Part shown: piece by piece, positions 54,054-62,853 of the stretch
Position numbering within the stretch: position 1 is the stretch's first letter
Layout of the letters: each line of letters begins with the position of its first letter
Origin: Nocardia macrotermitis
Lineage (GTDB): Bacteria; Actinomycetota; Actinomycetes; Mycobacteriales; Mycobacteriaceae
Assembly: GCF_009604405.1 (NCBI RefSeq)
Contig: NZ_WEGK01000001.1
Coordinates: 682,001 to 746,000, forward strand
Direction: 5' to 3'
Length of the DNA stretch: 64,000 bases
Translations under genes and position numbers: made by a program
Notes under the pieces: model-generated
The model's database searches: none
What the model saw: only the letters and a program-made list of their open reading frames with translations
What the model was told of the DNA's origin: nothing

Positions 54054-54406
54054 GCCTCGACCCTAGCCGATCCGACACCCTTACTGGCCTCGAAGTTTGC
54101 CGTATCCGGAGTGTGAGTGTCGGTGCGCCGGGGTAATCTCCGAACAGACAACTGGATCGGCAAGTTCTCGACAACCGGAAGCAAGGTGAGACCGTTTCCG
54201 ACGGGCATGTTCGCGCACAGCGAAACGCCTGGTCATGTTACGGAAAACACAGTGAAACATCTTCGGGAACAAAGCCCCCGTCCCAAACGTCTGACAGAGT
54301 AGTCAATACCACTGCTGGGAAGTAGCGGCAGCGAGCTCGCGGAGGAGACCGCGGGCCCCACACCTAGGCGAACGGTTTGTGTGCCGGGAGCCAGGACGGA
54401 GGAGTC
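54054..54406 (+). promoter_or_regulatory. 353-bp intergenic region with ECF-type promoter candidate
   Basis: No gene is seen. GGGAAC (54265-54270), a 17-bp spacer and CGTCTG (54288-54293) match the -35 GGAAC / -10 CGTC-type pattern of stress ECF sigma factors (SigE/SigH class). It lies 114 bp before the small zinc-ribbon gene. AT-richer sequence surrounds it. Confidence 0.35.
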
Positions 54407-54601
54407 ATGCCAGGAACCCTGACTAGCACCCCACTGACCGCGGTCGATCGGTGCGACCGCTGCGGTGCGGCTGCACGCGTACGCGCAGTCCTGCCCGCCG
54501 GTGGCGAGTTGCTCTTCTGCAACCACCACGCCAACGAGCACATGGACCGTCTGCGCGAACTCGAGGCCGTGATCGATACGGAGTCGGCACCGGCGCTGTA
54601 A
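54407..54601 (+). CDS. Small zinc-ribbon protein (DUF7455 type)
   Basis: The protein has 64 residues. TAVDRCDRCGAAARVRAVL and GGELLFCNHHANEH give two metal-ligand pairs (CxxC and CxHH-like), so a zinc-binding fold is likely. Such proteins lie downstream of sigA in many actinobacteria. Function is unknown. The ATG at 54407 has GGAGGAG just upstream. A perfect terminator hairpin follows. Confidence 0.85.
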   Translation: MPGTLTSTPLTAVDRCDRCGAAARVRAVLPAGGELLFCNHHANEHMDRLRELEAVIDTESAPAL

Positions 54602-54651
54602 TCAGCTCCTCTCGTCAGCTCGACAACTGAATCTTCGAAGACAAACACACA

Positions 54652-54682
54652 CGGGCGGCCCCTTCCGGGGCCGCCCGTTTCC
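54652..54682. terminator. Bidirectional intrinsic terminator
   Basis: CGGGCGGCCCC-TTCC-GGGGCCGCCCG is a perfect 11-bp stem followed by TTTCC on plus. It lies between the convergent DUF7455 and antigen-85-like genes, 51 bp after one stop and 18 bp after the other. Confidence 0.75.
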
Positions 54683-54699
54683 TGTTCTCCGGACCGGAG

Positions 54700-55767
54700 C
54701 TACACCCCGAGCCCCTTGGCCAGCACCGGCCAGGACCGGATGAAGTTCTCCCGCCAGTACCCCCACGAGTGGGTGCCCGAGGGCTGGAAGTTGAACGTCG
54801 CCGGAATGTGCAGCTGCGCGAGCCGGGTGGCGAGGTTGTGGGTGCAGTAGTCCACGCCCGCCTCGATGACGCCGCCGACGATCAACTGGTTGGCCAGACC
54901 GCCCGGACCGGGCAGCGCGTACTTGCCGTCCAGGGTGTCGTACGGGCCGGGCAGCCCGTTGCCCGAGGAGACGTACAGACCCAGGCCGCGCAGCTTGTCG
55001 GCGTGCAGATACGGATCGTTGGCCGCCCACAGCGGCGATCCCTCCGGACCCCACATGTTGTCGGTGTTGCCCCCGCCCCACACGTCGACGGTCAGCTTGA
55101 TGTACTGCGCGCCGATCGGATCGCTGGTCTGGGCGCAGCCGCTGTACGCCGCCGCCGCGCGGTACAGGCCCGGCTTCGCGATCGGCAGCGCCAGCACCGT
55201 CGTGCCCGATGTCGACAGTCCGGCAATGGCATTGATGCCGTTGGCGCCCAGGGCCGCGTTGATGATCGGCGGCAGTTCCTCGGTGAAGTACGTCTTCCAC
55301 TTGTTGCGGCCCAGCGTCGGATCGTCCTTGATCCAGTCGGTGTAGTAACTCCACGCGCCGCCGATCGGCTGGATCACGTTGACGTTCTTGTCGGCCATGA
55401 AGCCGGAGACGATATCGGTGTTGTGGTCCCAGGTCGCGCTGTCCTCACCGCCACCGGCGCCGTTGAGCAGGTACAGCGTCGGGCGCGGGACCGAGGTGTC
55501 GGCGGGGCGGTGCACGTTCACCGGGAAGGCCTTACCCATCGCCGTCGAATACACCATGAGTTGCAGGTCGCGTTTGCCGAGCAGTTTGGCCGACTGCACC
55601 CGCGAACCGTCCGGCGCGGACCGGTCGCCCAGCAGCGAGCCGGAGGTGATGATCGGATCCGCGTGTGCCCCGGCGGTTCCGGTCTGGATGCCGACGGCGG
55701 CGAGGAAGACCGTGGCCGCGGCGAGGGCCGCCATCCGTGTGCCGCGACGTATCCGACGAGATTTCAC
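54700..55767 (-). CDS. Secreted esterase of the antigen 85/mycolyltransferase family
   Basis: The protein has 355 residues. An arginine-rich start, a hydrophobic core (MAALAAATVFLAAVGIQTGTAG) and cleavage near AHA-DP form a Sec or Tat-independent signal peptide. The alpha/beta-hydrolase domain has LYLLNGAGGGEDSATWDHNTD and the nucleophile elbow AGLSTSGTTVLAL, with serine in GLS. A C-terminal SGTHSWGYWRENF carries the catalytic histidine. Antigen 85 proteins transfer mycolic acids to trehalose and arabinogalactan outside the membrane. The elbow differs from GLSMGG, so the acyl acceptor may differ. The GTG start at 55767 is uncertain. Confidence 0.87.
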   Translation of the reverse strand: MKSRRIRRGTRMAALAAATVFLAAVGIQTGTAGAHADPIITSGSLLGDRSAPDGSRVQSAKLLGKRDLQLMVYSTAMGKAFPVNVHRPADTSVPRPTLYLLNGAGGGEDSATWDHNTDIVSGFMADKNVNVIQPIGGAWSYYTDWIKDDPTLGRNKWKTYFTEELPPIINAALGANGINAIAGLSTSGTTVLALPIAKPGLYRAAAAYSGCAQTSDPIGAQYIKLTVDVWGGGNTDNMWGPEGSPLWAANDPYLHADKLRGLGLYVSSGNGLPGPYDTLDGKYALPGPGGLANQLIVGGVIEAGVDYCTHNLATRLAQLHIPATFNFQPSGTHSWGYWRENFIRSWPVLAKGLGV

Positions 55768-55887
55768 AGCTCCGCGCCTCTCCTGTCGACCTGGCTGGTT
55801 ACCAGCGAGCCACCGTAACGGAAGCCACGATTCATCCTGTCGCGGCTCGCAGACGGGTGATCCGATTGTTGTGCGGGGAACGGACAA

Positions 55888-56637
55888 CTATCGCGAATGG
55901 TTCTCGATACCGTCCAGCAAACGTGCCAGGCCGTAGTCGAACGCGCCGTCGGGATCGCCGGGGGCCTCGTACGTCTGCCCGGCGGCCGCGCCCACCCGGC
56001 TGGAGAGCGGATAGTCCGACTCGGGCATGACCTGCGCCAGCAGCGGTCCGTGCATCTCCCACCACTGCGCGTCGCTCATCTCCCGCGCGCTGCGTGCGGC
56101 GGCGACGGCCATGCGGGCGTTACCGGTGGCGAATTCGGACAGCACCGCGATGACGCGGTCCATCTCCAGATCGTCGAGGCCGGTGCCGTCGAGGGCGGCG
56201 AGTTGACGTTCGAATCGGCGGATTCGGCCGGGGCCCAACACTTGTCGCCACGGCGGCACCTCGAGCAGCCAGGGGTGGGCCAGCAGTTCGGCGCGCACCC
56301 CGTGCGCGATCGCCGCCATGCGTTCGCGCACCGGCCGGGCCGGATCGATGGGTGCGTCCTCGGCGGCGACCGCGTCGACCATGAGCATGATCAGCGCGTC
56401 CTTACCGGGGACGTAGGTGTAGAGGCTCATCGGGCGCAGGCCCAGTTCGGCGGCGACCGTGCGGATCGAGACACGTTCGTAGCCCTCGCGGTCGGCGATC
56501 GCGATTCCGGCGCGCACGACCGCGTCGACGGATACGCCCTGCCGGGGGCCGCGGGCGCGCGCCGGGGGCGGCAGCGCGTCTCGCCAGAGCAGGCTCATCA
56601 GACGAGTTGCCTGGTCGAGGGCCGATTCTTCGGTCAC
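55888..56637 (-). CDS. TetR-family regulator (TetR_C_1-like)
   Basis: The protein has 249 residues. GIAIADREGYERVSIRTVAAELGLRPMSLYTYVPGKDALI is the helix-turn-helix (residues about 45-85). The C-terminal domain resembles the class-A TetR type (HPWLLEVPPWRQVLGP). The GTG at 56637 has AGGAG 6-7 bases upstream; the frame before it is unsupported. It is divergent from the SNF2 helicase gene. Repeated GTACxCTGTAC half-palindromes between them suggest that it represses itself and that gene. Confidence 0.85.
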   Translation of the reverse strand: MTEESALDQATRLMSLLWRDALPPPARARGPRQGVSVDAVVRAGIAIADREGYERVSIRTVAAELGLRPMSLYTYVPGKDALIMLMVDAVAAEDAPIDPARPVRERMAAIAHGVRAELLAHPWLLEVPPWRQVLGPGRIRRFERQLAALDGTGLDDLEMDRVIAVLSEFATGNARMAVAAARSAREMSDAQWWEMHGPLLAQVMPESDYPLSSRVGAAAGQTYEAPGDPDGAFDYGLARLLDGIENHSR

Positions 56638-56658
56638 GGCGCGACTCCTGGAATTTCG

Positions 56659-56696
56659 GTACACTGTACGGCGTTACTCTACACCGTACGCTGTAC
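56659..56696. promoter_or_regulatory. Two operator-like palindromes between TetR and SNF2 genes
   Basis: GTACACTGTAC (56659-56669) is a perfect palindrome around one base. GTACGCTGTAC (56686-56696) repeats it with one change, 27 bp away. A partial copy TACACCGTAC lies between them. Spacing and location in a divergent promoter region fit TetR binding. Confidence 0.5.
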
Positions 56697-56755
56697 GCCG
56701 ATAAGGGAGGCACGCTCTGCCCGCCACTCACGCCACCTATCTGCCCGATCGGCAC

Positions 56756-58492
56756 ATGTTCGCGCTGTGGACCTGGACCGGGCGTCGGCCCGGGCCCGCA
56801 CCTCGTGGACAGGGCGAACCGGATCGGATCGCGCTGGCGATTCCGTCGGACACGGGCGATATCGCCGTCACGCAGGTCGAGTGCATGCTGGTCGAACCGG
56901 ATCACCTCACCGTGGCCCGCCGCACGTCGTCCGTGCGCGCCTGGCGCGCGGCGCTGGATGAGGCCGCGGACGCGAGCACGCTGCCGCCCGCCGCACACGC
57001 GGTGCCGAATGCCACTGGGACCGGGATCATTTCGGCGGATCGGGCGATGCGGGCGCTGACCGGGACGATGGCGGTCGGCGCGGAACTCGACACGATGCTG
57101 CGTGCGCGGCTGCGGCCGTATCAGGCGCGCGGGATCGCCTGGCTGCGGGAGACCGTGGACGTGCACGGCGGTGCGGTACTCGCCGATGAGATGGGTCTGG
57201 GAAAAACCGTGCAGGCCATCGGATTTCTGCTCGGACACGACGGGCCACAGCTCGTGTTGTGCCCGACGTCGCTGGTGAGCAACTGGGTGCACGAGATCGA
57301 ACGGTTCGCGCCGAGTCTGCGGCCGGTGGCCTGGCGAGGGGGTGAGTTGCCTTCCGACGCTTCGGATCTCGTGGTGATCGCGGGTTATCCGACGTTGCGC
57401 GGGCATGCCGGGCCGTTGGGCGAACGATCCTGGGCGACAGTAATATTCGACGAGGCGCAGGTATTGAAGAATCCGCGCACCCAGGTCGCGAAGGCCGCGC
57501 GTGCGGTGACCGCGCAGGCGCGGATCGCACTGACCGGAACCCCGGTGGAGAACCATCTCGACGAGTTGTGGGCGCTGTTGAACCTCGTCGTGCCCCGGTC
57601 GTTCACGCACAAGGCGCAGTTCCGGCGGCGGTTCGTGCGGCCGATCCACGAGGGTTCGGCCGACGCGGCGCTGCGACTGCGGGACACGCTCGAGCCGATC
57701 GTGTTGACCCGCAAGAAGTCTCAGGTCGCCGCGGCACTGCCGCCGAAGATCCACTGCGATCTGATCTGCGATCTCACCGATGAGCAGGGGCGGCTCTACG
57801 ACGAGTTGCTCGACCGCGCCGAGGACGAGGGCTTCGGCAGCGGCGTCCAGCGGCATTCGCGGGTGCTGGCGGTGCTCACCGCGCTCGGTCAGGTGTGCAA
57901 CCACCCCGGTCTGATCTCCGGTGATCTCGACGAATTATCCGGGCGCTCCGGGAAATTCGATATCTGTGCCGACATCCTGGCCAACAATGTCGAACTCGGC
58001 GATCCGACGCTCGTGTTCACCCGATTCCGGCGCACCGGCGAACTGCTGGTGCGGCACTGCGCCGAACAGCTCGGGGTCACCGCGCCGTTCTTCCACGGCG
58101 GCCTGAGCATCGACGAACGCACCCGGATCGTCACCCGATTCCAGTCCGCGGACGGGCCGCCGGTGCTGATCCTGAGCCTGCGCGCGGCCGGTACCGGACT
58201 CACTCTGACCCGCGCGGCCGATGTGATCCACTACGACCGCTGGTGGAATCCCGCCGTCGAGGCGCAGGCATCCGATCGCGCCCACCGCATCGGCCAGACC
58301 CGCACGGTCACCGTCACCACCCTGACCACCGGAACGACCGTCGAGGAGCACATCGCGGCGATGCACGACCGCAAATCCGCCCTGGCCGATCTCACCTCCG
58401 ACACCGATGCCGGCACCGGCGCGGTCGCCGCCCTGGCCCGCCTGGACGACGACCACCTGCTCACCCTCCTGCGTCGCAAGCGAGGCAATTGA
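56756..58492 (+). CDS. SNF2-family DNA/RNA helicase, compact form
   Basis: From the ATG the protein has 578 residues. The SNF2 motor is complete: LRPYQARGIAWL, Walker A DEMGLGKT (144-151), VIFDEAQVLKN (DEAQ box), LTGTPVENHLDELWALLN, and in the C-lobe ILSLRAAGTGLTLTRA and the arginine fingers of ASDRAHRIGQTR. Only about 115 residues precede the motor, whereas the actinobacterial HelZ-type proteins I know have several hundred. The true start may be upstream: after an in-frame stop only CTG codons exist before this ATG, and the CTG at 56717 has GGGAGG 6 bases upstream. The SWIM gene begins 1 bp after the stop, so the two act together. Confidence 0.88.
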   Translation: MFALWTWTGRRPGPAPRGQGEPDRIALAIPSDTGDIAVTQVECMLVEPDHLTVARRTSSVRAWRAALDEAADASTLPPAAHAVPNATGTGIISADRAMRALTGTMAVGAELDTMLRARLRPYQARGIAWLRETVDVHGGAVLADEMGLGKTVQAIGFLLGHDGPQLVLCPTSLVSNWVHEIERFAPSLRPVAWRGGELPSDASDLVVIAGYPTLRGHAGPLGERSWATVIFDEAQVLKNPRTQVAKAARAVTAQARIALTGTPVENHLDELWALLNLVVPRSFTHKAQFRRRFVRPIHEGSADAALRLRDTLEPIVLTRKKSQVAAALPPKIHCDLICDLTDEQGRLYDELLDRAEDEGFGSGVQRHSRVLAVLTALGQVCNHPGLISGDLDELSGRSGKFDICADILANNVELGDPTLVFTRFRRTGELLVRHCAEQLGVTAPFFHGGLSIDERTRIVTRFQSADGPPVLILSLRAAGTGLTLTRAADVIHYDRWWNPAVEAQASDRAHRIGQTRTVTVTTLTTGTTVEEHIAAMHDRKSALADLTSDTDAGTGAVAALARLDDDHLLTLLRRKRGN

Positions 58493-58493
58493 C

Positions 58494-59051
58494 ATGCCCG
58501 ACAACGAATTCGGCTACACCGCCTGGGGAATGGACTGGGTCCGCCTCGCCGAACCGCTGCGCACCACCCGCCCCGACCCCCTACTCCCCCGCGCCCGCAG
58601 CATCGCCCGCAACAACGGCGTCCACACCGAAATCGACGGCACCGCCATCCGAGCCACCATCCACCGCGGCGCCCAGGCCTCGACCACCTACCTCGAACTC
58701 ACGCCCTTGTCTCCTACCACAATCACCGCCATATCCACCCGAATCCCCACGGACACGGTAGAACTCGGTGATGAGACGCACGCGACCCTGCGCACCGACG
58801 GCATCACGGTAGCCCCGACCCTCCACCTCACCGACTGCTCCTGCGCCGCCCGCAACCCACGCTGCCTACACCTGCTCGCCACCTGCTACGCCCTCGCCCG
58901 CCAGATCGACGAAAACCCCTGGCTCGCACTGGATCTCCAGGGCTTCCACAGTGCCGACACCGAGCAAGCCCCGACCGGCGACACCCCGGCACCCCGCTGG
59001 ACACCCATCGCATCCCTCGATCCGGCGACGTTTTTCGGCGTAACGACGTAA
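58494..59051 (+). CDS. SWIM zinc-finger protein
   Basis: The protein has 185 residues. DCSCAARNPRCLHLLATCYALAR carries the SWIM C-x-C...C-x-H zinc motif near residue 120. SWIM proteins commonly accompany SNF2 helicases, and this one starts 1 bp after the helicase stop. It probably aids nucleic-acid or protein binding of that helicase. The C-terminal 45 residues are Pro/Thr/Asp-rich. The ATG at 58494 is used; the open frame upstream overlaps the helicase and is shadow. Confidence 0.85.
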   Translation: MPDNEFGYTAWGMDWVRLAEPLRTTRPDPLLPRARSIARNNGVHTEIDGTAIRATIHRGAQASTTYLELTPLSPTTITAISTRIPTDTVELGDETHATLRTDGITVAPTLHLTDCSCAARNPRCLHLLATCYALARQIDENPWLALDLQGFHSADTEQAPTGDTPAPRWTPIASLDPATFFGVTT

Positions 59052-59101
59052 CCCGCTGAATCTGTTCCGGCACATACGAAGTCGACCGGTCCCCAATGCG
59101 C

Positions 59102-60916
59102 TCAGCGCATGCGGAACACCGGACCGCGCGGACGGAACGGGAGTGACGCCCCGGCCGGAATCAGGAAGGCGTGGTCGCGGCGCACGCGGACGACATCACA
59201 CATGCCGTCGGTGATGATCAGGATCGGGCCGTCGGCGGGAAAATCCTCGGCGCGTTCGAGCAGACGGATACCCGGTTGCAACAGGGTGCCGCCCCGGCCG
59301 CGCACTCGGACGCGTCCGGCGATCTCGTCGACGGGCAGATATCCCGCGTCGTGCGCGGCGGCGTCGCAGCAGACCACACGGGCGCGCGGGACGTCGCGGG
59401 CGCGGGCATAGGCCGCGATCGCACCCAGTCCCTTGCCCATCAGTTCGCTCGACATGGATCCCGAAGTGTCCAGCACCACACCGAATGTCGGCAGGCACAC
59501 CGATTCGTCCGGGCGCACCCACGCGGGCCGGGGAATGTCGGGGGTGGCGGATTGGCGGCGCGAGGCCCGGGCGTAACTGCGACGTGGTTCGACGGTGGGA
59601 ACGAATTCGTCGAACCAGCGGGCCAACTGGGCATCCCACGGCAGCGGCGGCTGATCCAGCGCCCTGATCTCCTGTTCCAACCCGGCGGGCAGCAGGCCGC
59701 GACCACCGGACAGATGATAGGCCAGACCGGTGGCGAGAGCGCCCCGATAGTACTCGTCCAGATCGATGTACCGACCAGGAGTTCCACTGTGCGGCAAGGG
59801 TTCTCCGACAATATCGCCGCGCCCGCGACCGCGCAGCGTGGCCAGCTTGCGCACCCTGCGCAGATCTCCGGCGATACGATCGTAGATCTGTTCCGCGGCA
59901 AGCCCTTTCAGCTCCGGGTCGTACAGCAGGCCCTCGGGCAGTTCCCCGACACCCATCTCCACCAGCCACCCGTTGACGACGTAATCGCAGGCAACATTGA
60001 ACAGATACGCGTCACGCCACTGGGCCCGATCCCCGTGCCGCAGTGCGGCATGCAACATTTCGTGCGCCAGCACGAAACGCCATTCCTGGGTGGACAGGCC
60101 CGCATGCGGATTGATGTAGATCTCGGCGGCCTCGGCGTTCACCGCGGCGATCGAAATATCCCATGCCCGAACGAGATCCGCGTCCGCGACGATCGTCATC
60201 CCGGCGGCCAGCGCACCCAGCAGCGGGTACGAGGAGACGAACCAGCCCAGTGCCCGATCCCACGCGTGCGGTGTCCGCCGCTGCCCACCGGTGACATCGC
60301 GTCCGGTGACCTCGAGCGCGTCGCGGGCGGCCTCGGCGATGCCCGCGGCGAAACGCGCGCGGTGATCACCGGTCCGAGCCTGCTCCTCGGTGCCGATCAG
60401 GAAATCCGGAAACCCCTGCCGCCGATACGGTTCCGGCACACCGGCAGCCCACCAGCGTTCGGTGAGCGCCAGCTCGTCGGTGCCGCCGAGCGGGGGCGCG
60501 TCGACCGGCGGCCGGGGGATCTTCATCGCCACCAGATAATCGTCGACCAACGCGCAGCAGGCCGCTCGATACACCTGCTCGGGTTGATGCCGGGCCGGCA
60601 GATATTTCAGGTTCACCCGGTTCGGCTCGAGCGCCCGCTCGGGCACACCCCGCGGATCCGAATGCCCGAATCCCATGTGCAGCAACAGATGTGCGATGAC
60701 ACCTGCCCACTCGCCGGGCTCCCCGCGCACTCGCGGGTTGTAACGGATACCGCCGAGCGGTCCGACGACCGCCCACACCTCGGCGGGCAGCGACTCACCC
60801 GCGTCCCACCCGATCCTCAGCCGCCGGAAGATCGGGTTGGCCCACACCTGTTTCGCGCCCTCCCTGCGCTTGTCGCCCCACGGATCGGACGCCTTACCGT
60901 GCACGCGAGCGCTCAT
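59102..60916 (-). CDS. VWA-like and putative metallopeptidase domain protein (DUF2201)
   Basis: The protein has 604 residues. The N-terminal domain has a gluzincin-type zinc site HEMLH (285-289) in FVLAHEMLHAALRHGDR, and an earlier HLLLHMGFGH stretch. The C-terminal VWA domain has the metal-ion-dependent site DTSGSMSSE and later ITDGM. This is the metallopeptidase-VWA partner that occurs with MoxR ATPases. The ATG at 60916 overlaps the MoxR stop by 4 bp (ATGA), so the two are translationally coupled. The pair probably performs a chaperone or metal-insertion task; the target is unknown. Confidence 0.88.
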   Translation of the reverse strand: MSARVHGKASDPWGDKRREGAKQVWANPIFRRLRIGWDAGESLPAEVWAVVGPLGGIRYNPRVRGEPGEWAGVIAHLLLHMGFGHSDPRGVPERALEPNRVNLKYLPARHQPEQVYRAACCALVDDYLVAMKIPRPPVDAPPLGGTDELALTERWWAAGVPEPYRRQGFPDFLIGTEEQARTGDHRARFAAGIAEAARDALEVTGRDVTGGQRRTPHAWDRALGWFVSSYPLLGALAAGMTIVADADLVRAWDISIAAVNAEAAEIYINPHAGLSTQEWRFVLAHEMLHAALRHGDRAQWRDAYLFNVACDYVVNGWLVEMGVGELPEGLLYDPELKGLAAEQIYDRIAGDLRRVRKLATLRGRGRGDIVGEPLPHSGTPGRYIDLDEYYRGALATGLAYHLSGGRGLLPAGLEQEIRALDQPPLPWDAQLARWFDEFVPTVEPRRSYARASRRQSATPDIPRPAWVRPDESVCLPTFGVVLDTSGSMSSELMGKGLGAIAAYARARDVPRARVVCCDAAAHDAGYLPVDEIAGRVRVRGRGGTLLQPGIRLLERAEDFPADGPILIITDGMCDVVRVRRDHAFLIPAGASLPFRPRGPVFRMR

Positions 60917-61971
60917 CGCCGCGCCGCGAGCCTGGGCAGATCCCGGGTGATCTCGACCAGGAACCAGGGCGGCAGCACCGGAACCCCGGCCTCGTCCGAG
61001 GCGATCACCAGTTGCGCGCATTCCACGGAGATCTCCGCGAGTTCGGTCAGCATCGACTTCGCGCGCAGCACAAAGCGTCTCACGCCACCCGAGATATGGT
61101 CACGGGAGGCGGGCAGTTCGCGGATCAACCGCACCCGGAACGTTTCGGACAGGAAATACAGCAGATCGCGATCGGCCGGATCGCGCGGCCACGACGCCTC
61201 GCCCTTGATCACCGCGTCCAGGTCGTAGGCGTGCCGCATCGTCTTGACGAACGCACGAAAACCCGAGGCGTGCGCGGTGGTCAGCGTGCCCGAGGCCAGC
61301 ACCCACAGCATGTCGTCGCCGATTCCGTCACCGTAGGAGTGCAGCGCGTCCGAGAGCATGTGCCAGCCGCGCGGGGTCGAGAACGGCTGCTCGGACTTGG
61401 GCGGCGCGGACCACAGGTGATCCGGGCGCTGCACGATGTACTCGACGATCCAGGGGTGAATTCCGTTGTGCGCGGCCCACTTCAGCCAGTCCTCGACATT
61501 CGCGCGCAGATGGACGTGCACCATGCGGTTCACCAGCGCCGAGACCATCGGGCGCGCCAGGGCGTTGTCGGTCGCGCGATTCCCGGCGCCGATGACGATC
61601 GATCCGGCGGGCAATTCGTACGCGCCGATGCGCCGATCCAGGATCAGCGAGTAGAACGACTTCTGCACCTCCGCGGGGGCGGCGTTCAGCTCGTCGAGGA
61701 ACAGGCAGTACGGCTCGTCACGCGCGATCGTCTCCGGCGGGGCGAATCGGCTGCGGTCCTCGACGATCTGCGGCACGCCGATCAGATCCTCCGGGGCCAG
61801 CTGCGTACCCAGCAGCGTCACACAGTCCAGGCCGAGCGAATCCGCGAACGCTCGCACCAGCGAACTCTTGCCGATACCCGGTGCGCCCCAAAGGAATACC
61901 GGACGCACCACCGCGACGTGTAGTAACAACTCGGGCAACTGATCCGGCGTCACCGCGACGGTCGCTTCCAC
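60913..61971 (-). CDS. MoxR-family AAA+ ATPase
   Basis: The protein has 352 residues. Walker A GAPGIGKS (29-36), Walker B CLFLDELN (Asp93, Glu94) and a sensor-1 region VIGAGNRATDNALARPM are present, followed by a helical C-terminal lid. MoxR ATPases remodel or activate partner proteins together with VWA-domain cofactors, here the overlapping downstream gene. It is the first gene of the two-gene unit; upstream lies a 128-bp gap with no clear promoter. Confidence 0.88.
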   Translation of the reverse strand: MEATVAVTPDQLPELLLHVAVVRPVFLWGAPGIGKSSLVRAFADSLGLDCVTLLGTQLAPEDLIGVPQIVEDRSRFAPPETIARDEPYCLFLDELNAAPAEVQKSFYSLILDRRIGAYELPAGSIVIGAGNRATDNALARPMVSALVNRMVHVHLRANVEDWLKWAAHNGIHPWIVEYIVQRPDHLWSAPPKSEQPFSTPRGWHMLSDALHSYGDGIGDDMLWVLASGTLTTAHASGFRAFVKTMRHAYDLDAVIKGEASWPRDPADRDLLYFLSETFRVRLIRELPASRDHISGGVRRFVLRAKSMLTELAEISVECAQLVIASDEAGVPVLPPWFLVEITRDLPRLAARR

Positions 61972-62099
61972 ATTCCCCCTTCACCGAAAGATCGTTCGGC
62001 CAGGTTAGGGCCGGACCGGTGGGGTGAGCCAGCGAATATCCACCCGCGGGTGGAGCGGGATCGGTTGGCGGGTGGTGTTCCGCGGGGCCTCGAACGCGC

Positions 62100-62726
62100 A
62101 TGCTCGACGGCATGAACACTCTGGATGTGCTGGTCATGCTGGCCGGTTGGAGTATCGATGTCGTCGGGATCGTGTGGTTGGCGACCGCCGTGTGGTTCGC
62201 CGCGGTCCGGCCGGGCGGATTCTGGGGGAAGGTCTGGCACTTCGTGCGGACGTTCCTGCCCGAACCGTGGATGATCGCCGGGATCATCGTGCTGAGCGTG
62301 GTGATTCGGCTACTGCCGCACGGCATTTGGGATCCGATCACCTGGAAGGTCGGGGTGCTGCGCGGGATCGGGGCGATCCTGGTCGTCGCATCGGCGGGAC
62401 TGATGGTGTGGGCGCGGCTGGCGCTGGGCACGATGTGGGCCGGGCGGCCGATGATCCAGCAGGACCATCAGTTGCGCACGGGTGGGCCCTATCGGCTGGT
62501 GCGGCATCCGATCTACACCGGGCTGATCGGGCTCATGCTGGGGCTGACGCTGATCGCCGGCTTCGGATCCTCGATCGTGCTGCTGGTATTCGTCCTGGGC
62601 TGGCTGCTGCGCCGGGTGCGGGTCGAGGACCACATGTTGATCGACACGTTCGGTGACGATTACCGCAGCTACCGGCGGCGTGTCCCGGCGCTGGTGCCGT
62701 TTGCGGGGCCGCTGATCCGTGCCTGA
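62100..62726 (+). CDS. Isoprenylcysteine carboxyl methyltransferase-family membrane protein
   Basis: The protein has 208 residues and five to six membrane helices. The SAM-site motif RTGGPYRLVRHPIYTG and the C-terminal VEDHMLIDTFGDDYRSYRRRVPALVPF are the ICMT/PEMT signature (GPY-x-RHP and E-x-FG-x-Y-x-Y). Bacterial members methylate lipids or small hydrophobic molecules; the substrate is unknown. A second in-frame ATG (MNTLDVL) 4 codons on is an alternative start. Confidence 0.85.
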   Translation: MLDGMNTLDVLVMLAGWSIDVVGIVWLATAVWFAAVRPGGFWGKVWHFVRTFLPEPWMIAGIIVLSVVIRLLPHGIWDPITWKVGVLRGIGAILVVASAGLMVWARLALGTMWAGRPMIQQDHQLRTGGPYRLVRHPIYTGLIGLMLGLTLIAGFGSSIVLLVFVLGWLLRRVRVEDHMLIDTFGDDYRSYRRRVPALVPFAGPLIRA

Positions 62727-62772
62727 ACACATATTCGGAGGGCGGTGAACGGTTCTCACACACGAGAAACCG

Positions 62773-62818
62773 TGCTATACATAAGGCGAGGCTAACCTCC
62801 GCAGGGGAGGCTAACCTC
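62773..62818 (+). promoter_or_regulatory. bfd promoter with two IdeR-like iron boxes
   Basis: An extended -10 (TGC-TATACA, 62773-62781) is followed by two identical 12-bp elements GAGGCTAACCTC at 62788-62799 and 62807-62818, 19 bp apart. Both contain AGGCTAACCT, the core of the IdeR/DtxR consensus TTAGGTTAGGCTAACCTAA (about 14 and 13 of 19 matches). They cover the expected start point and early transcript, so iron-loaded IdeR should repress bfd. Confidence 0.7.
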
Positions 62819-62853
62819 GCCTAGAACCGCCCCAACGCACCGCGAGGCCGACC

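Noticed and set aside
59171..61228. Plus-strand frame of 685 codons opposite the MoxR-VWA genes
   Set aside because: It is shadow of the two clearly conserved minus-strand genes.
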